From Poindextera sp035294785 (GTDB lineage: Bacteria; Pseudomonadota; Alphaproteobacteria; Caulobacterales; Caulobacteraceae), in assembly GCA_035294785.1 (NCBI GenBank), contig DATGKF010000104.1, positions 29,101-93,100 on the forward strand: DNA of 64,000 bases. Direction: 5' to 3'. The position numbers and the translations under genes are program-made. The notes beneath the pieces were generated by a model, which was not told the origin of the DNA, did not search any database, and was given only the letters and a program-made list of their open reading frames with translations. The stretch's first letter is position 1; the number at the start of each line of letters is the position of its first letter. Of this stretch, positions 61,736-64,000 are shown piece by piece.

Positions 61736-62553
61736 AGCTTCTCGATTCTTACCCGCTTGGAGGCCGCGAGCCGGGTCGGCATCGCCGCGACGGGCAGCTC
61801 GTCCTCGTCGTCCGCTTTGGCCACGGCTTCGGCCACGCCGCCGACGGCGGCGGCCAGCGCGGCGCGGGGCGCCTTGCCGCCGGCGCGGGCGGCGGCGAAG
61901 AGGGCCGTCAGAAGATCGCCCGTGCCCTTTGGCGCATGCCGCGCGCGGCGATGCAGCGCGATCCAGGCGTCCAGCGCATCGACGTAGAGCGTTCCGATGT
62001 CGTCGCCCGCCGGCACGGAGGAGACCAGCACCGGCCGCTCCAGGTTGCGGGCGGCGTGAAGCGCGCTCCGGGCGTTTGTGATTGTCTCGTCCGTCAGCCG
62101 GCCGAGCTCCCAGGCGTTGGGCGCGATGACGTCGGCGCGGGAAACGAGACTGACCTCGATGGCGCGGGCGACCGGCTCACGCACGTAGAGGCCGCTCTTC
62201 TCATCGCCCATGATCGGATCGACCACGACCAGGACGCCGGGGCTCGCCGCCCGCGCTGTTGCGATGGCGTTCGCCGCCACGGCCACCTGGTCGGCGGAGG
62301 CGAAATAGCCGGTGATCACGGCGCTGAGCCGGGCCATCTGCCCCTGGGCGTTCACCCCCTCGAGCATGGCGGCCATGGTGTCGGCCTCCACCGGCTTGCC
62401 GCCCGGCGCGCCCCAACCGGGATGGCGGCCGAACTGCACGGTCGAGACCAGCACCGGCTCCAGCCCCAGCCGCGCGAGCACCATCGCCTGCGCCCCGCCC
62501 CCGACGCGACTCGCGGCCACGAACGACGAAAGGATGAGGACGGCGGGCGGGAT
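61732..62553 (-). CDS. pdxY: Pyridoxal/pyridoxine kinase-like protein with no canonical start
   Basis: Ribokinase-fold kinase. The conserved first strand (PAVLILSSFVAASRVGGG) begins upstream of the first available start codon (GTG 62520), and between that GTG and the ahcY stop at 62563 there is no ATG, GTG or TTG. The codon at the expected Met is ATC (62553), with AGGGG about six nt before it; from there the protein is 273 residues. Other motifs: QFGRHPGWGAPGG, VVDPIMGDEKSGLYV, IAPNAWELGRLT, and the C-terminal anion-hole Asp in HAPKGTGDLLTALF. Phosphorylates B6 vitamers for PLP salvage. Coordinates use the ATC; the conservative start is 62520. Confidence 0.85.
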   Translation of the reverse strand: MPPAVLILSSFVAASRVGGGAQAMVLARLGLEPVLVSTVQFGRHPGWGAPGGKPVEADTMAAMLEGVNAQGQMARLSAVITGYFASADQVAVAANAIATARAASPGVLVVVDPIMGDEKSGLYVREPVARAIEVSLVSRADVIAPNAWELGRLTDETITNARSALHAARNLERPVLVSSVPAGDDIGTLYVDALDAWIALHRRARHAPKGTGDLLTALFAAARAGGKAPRAALAAAVGGVAEAVAKADDEDELPVAAMPTRLAASKRVRIEKL

Positions 62554-62562
62554 GGTCGGCCC

Positions 62563-63990
62563 CTAGTACCGATAGTGGTCCGGCTTGAACGGCCCGGCCT
62601 GGGGAACGCCGATGTAGCTGGCCTGCTCGCCGGTGAGTTCGGTCAGCTGGACGCCCAGCTTGGCCAGGTGCAGGCGGGCGACCTTTTCGTCGAGGTGCTT
62701 GGGCAGCGTGTAGACCTTCTTCTCGTAGGCCGCCCCGTTCGTCCACAGCTCGATCTGCGCCAGCACCTGATTGGTGAAGGAGGCGCTCATCACGAAGCTC
62801 GGGTGGCCGGTGGCGTTGCCCAGGTTCACCAGCCGCCCTTCTGAGAGGACGATGATCTTCTTCCCGTCCGGGAATTCGACGTGGTGCACCTGCGGCTTGA
62901 TCTCGTCCCAGCGGTAGTTCTTCAGCGCGCTGACCTGAATCTCGGAATCGAAGTGGCCGATGTTGGCGACGATGGCGTTGTTCTTCATCGCGCGCATGTG
63001 CTCGAGGCGGATGACATCCTTGTTGCCGGTGGCGGAGACGAAGATGTCGCCCACAGGCGCGACCTGCTCGAGCGTGCGCACCTCGTAGCCTTCCATCGCC
63101 GCCTGCAGGGCGCAGATCGGATCGATCTCGGTGACGATCACCCGCGCGCCGCCGTGGCGCAGAGACGCCGCCGAGCCCTTGCCGACGTCGCCGTAGCCGC
63201 AGACGACGGCGACCTTGCCGGCCAGCATCACGTCAGTGGCGCGGCGGATGGCGTCGACCAGGCTCTCGCGGCAGCCATAGAGGTTGTCGAACTTCGACTT
63301 CGTCACGCTGTCGTTCACGTTGATGGCCGGGAAGGGCAGCTCGCCCCGCTCGGCCATCTGGTAGAGCCGGTGGACGCCGGTCGTTGTCTCCTCCGAGACG
63401 CCGCGAATGGCGCTGCGGATGCCCGCGTAGAAGCCGGGCTTTTCTTTCAGGTAGCGCTTGACGACGGCGAAAAGGGCTTCCTCCTCGTCGTTGGAGTGGT
63501 GCTCCAGAAAGTCGGCGTCGCTCTCGGCGCGCGGGCCCATGACGCAGAGCAGGGTGGCGTCCCCGCCGTCATCGAGGATCAGGTTCGGATAGCCGCCATC
63601 GCCCCATTCGAAGATGCGGTGGGCGTAGTCCCAATACTCGGCCAGGCTCTCGCCCTTGAAGGCGAAGACCGGCGTGCCGCGCGCCGCCACTGCGGCGGCG
63701 GCGTGGTCCTGGGTCGAGAAGATGTTGCACGAGGCCCAGCGCACCTCGGCCCCGAGGGCCTGGAGCGTCTCGATCAGCACCGCCGTCTGGATGGTCATGT
63801 GCAGCGAGCCGGCGATGCGGGCGCCGGTCAGCGGCTTTTCGGCGCTGAACTCCGCACGCAGCGCCATCAGGCCGGGCATCTCGGTTTCGGCGATGGCGAT
63901 TTCCTTGCGGCCCCATTCGGCGAGGCCGAGGTCTTTGACGACAGACTCGGCGGCGGGGGCGGCGGTTTTATGCTTGGGCGAGGTGCTCAT
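62563..63990 (-). CDS. ahcY: Adenosylhomocysteinase
   Basis: 475 residues, complete. AEWGRKEIAIAETEMPGLMA, GSLHMTIQTAVLIETLQALG, the catalytic region NVNDSVTKSKFDNLYGCRES, NAD motif VAVVCGYGDVGKGSAASL and the C-terminal HLDEKVARLHLAKLGVQL-FKPDHYRY end. Contains the ~40-residue insertion typical of proteobacterial SAHases. Hydrolyses S-adenosylhomocysteine after methyl transfer. Its promoter lies outside the window. Confidence 0.98.
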   Translation of the reverse strand: MSTSPKHKTAAPAAESVVKDLGLAEWGRKEIAIAETEMPGLMALRAEFSAEKPLTGARIAGSLHMTIQTAVLIETLQALGAEVRWASCNIFSTQDHAAAAVAARGTPVFAFKGESLAEYWDYAHRIFEWGDGGYPNLILDDGGDATLLCVMGPRAESDADFLEHHSNDEEEALFAVVKRYLKEKPGFYAGIRSAIRGVSEETTTGVHRLYQMAERGELPFPAINVNDSVTKSKFDNLYGCRESLVDAIRRATDVMLAGKVAVVCGYGDVGKGSAASLRHGGARVIVTEIDPICALQAAMEGYEVRTLEQVAPVGDIFVSATGNKDVIRLEHMRAMKNNAIVANIGHFDSEIQVSALKNYRWDEIKPQVHHVEFPDGKKIIVLSEGRLVNLGNATGHPSFVMSASFTNQVLAQIELWTNGAAYEKKVYTLPKHLDEKVARLHLAKLGVQLTELTGEQASYIGVPQAGPFKPDHYRY

Positions 63991-64000
63991 GACTTTCCTT

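Noticed and set aside
62520..62565. Stop-codon read-through producing an AhcY-PdxY fusion
   Set aside because: Frames are the same across TAG, but AhcY ends at its conserved DHYRY terminus and no read-through context or fusion precedent is known to me.

Overview
The window is 64 kb of high-GC (about 70% by eye), gene-dense DNA from an alphaproteobacterium, most likely Caulobacteraceae (Phenylobacterium/Caulobacter type). Support comes from the order sucC-sucD-sucA-sucB-lpd, xerC beside a DUF484 gene, atpHAGDC without the Fo genes, the rppH-DUF610-ctpA-envC-rlmH-rsfS-nadD-proA run, and an alphaproteobacterial-type LexA box (GTTC-N7-GTTC). I see no rRNA, tRNA, CRISPR, insertion sequence or prophage.

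Layout. 1-6.1 kb: end of a DegT/DnrJ aminotransferase, GNAT and HIT proteins, a CitE-like lyase, and a 1141-residue three-enzyme polysaccharide fusion protein (GH18-like + NodB deacetylase + GT2 synthase). 6.1-14.8 kb: succinyl-CoA synthetase and the 2-oxoglutarate dehydrogenase complex, with a VapBC toxin-antitoxin pair and its own operator wedged between sucB and lpd. 14.8-19.3 kb: GNAT, xerC, DUF484, priA. 19.3-37.4 kb: a mosaic accessory block: TIM-barrel protein, secreted proteins, a TadG-like/PilZ pair, Hsp20, an APH-type kinase, a DHA2 drug exporter, a two-gene HEAT-like/SWIM zinc-finger operon with a perfect LexA box upstream, a periplasmic cyclophilin, a thioesterase/acetamidase pair, a lower-GC orphan gene, a BlaR1-like M56 peptidase with its BlaI repressor, and three palindromic repeat elements. 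37.4-42.4 kb: F1 ATP synthase operon atpHAGDC. 42.3-50.4 kb: a long leftward run of housekeeping genes (proA, nadD, rsfS, rlmH, envC-like, ctpA, DUF610, rppH, hydrolase). 50.5-57 kb: secreted aspartyl-protease/TPR protein, proB-obgE, GNAT, rpmA-rplU (L21 with a long Lys/Ala/Pro tail), a CobW-type GTPase. 57.2-64 kb: ExbD, WD40 protein, mtgA, asd, rarD, pdxY, ahcY.

The most interesting candidate system is the SWIM/HEAT-like operon (26571-30877). Its only visible regulatory site is a perfect SOS box, suggesting an uncharacterised DNA-damage-inducible function. Other points of note are two housekeeping genes (rsfS, pdxY) whose conserved N-termini can be reached only from non-canonical start codons, PriA lacking three of the usual eight zinc-binding cysteines, the single-chain polysaccharide synthase/deacetylase/GH18-like fusion, and four convergent gene pairs that interlock their stop codons in a 4-nt overlap.
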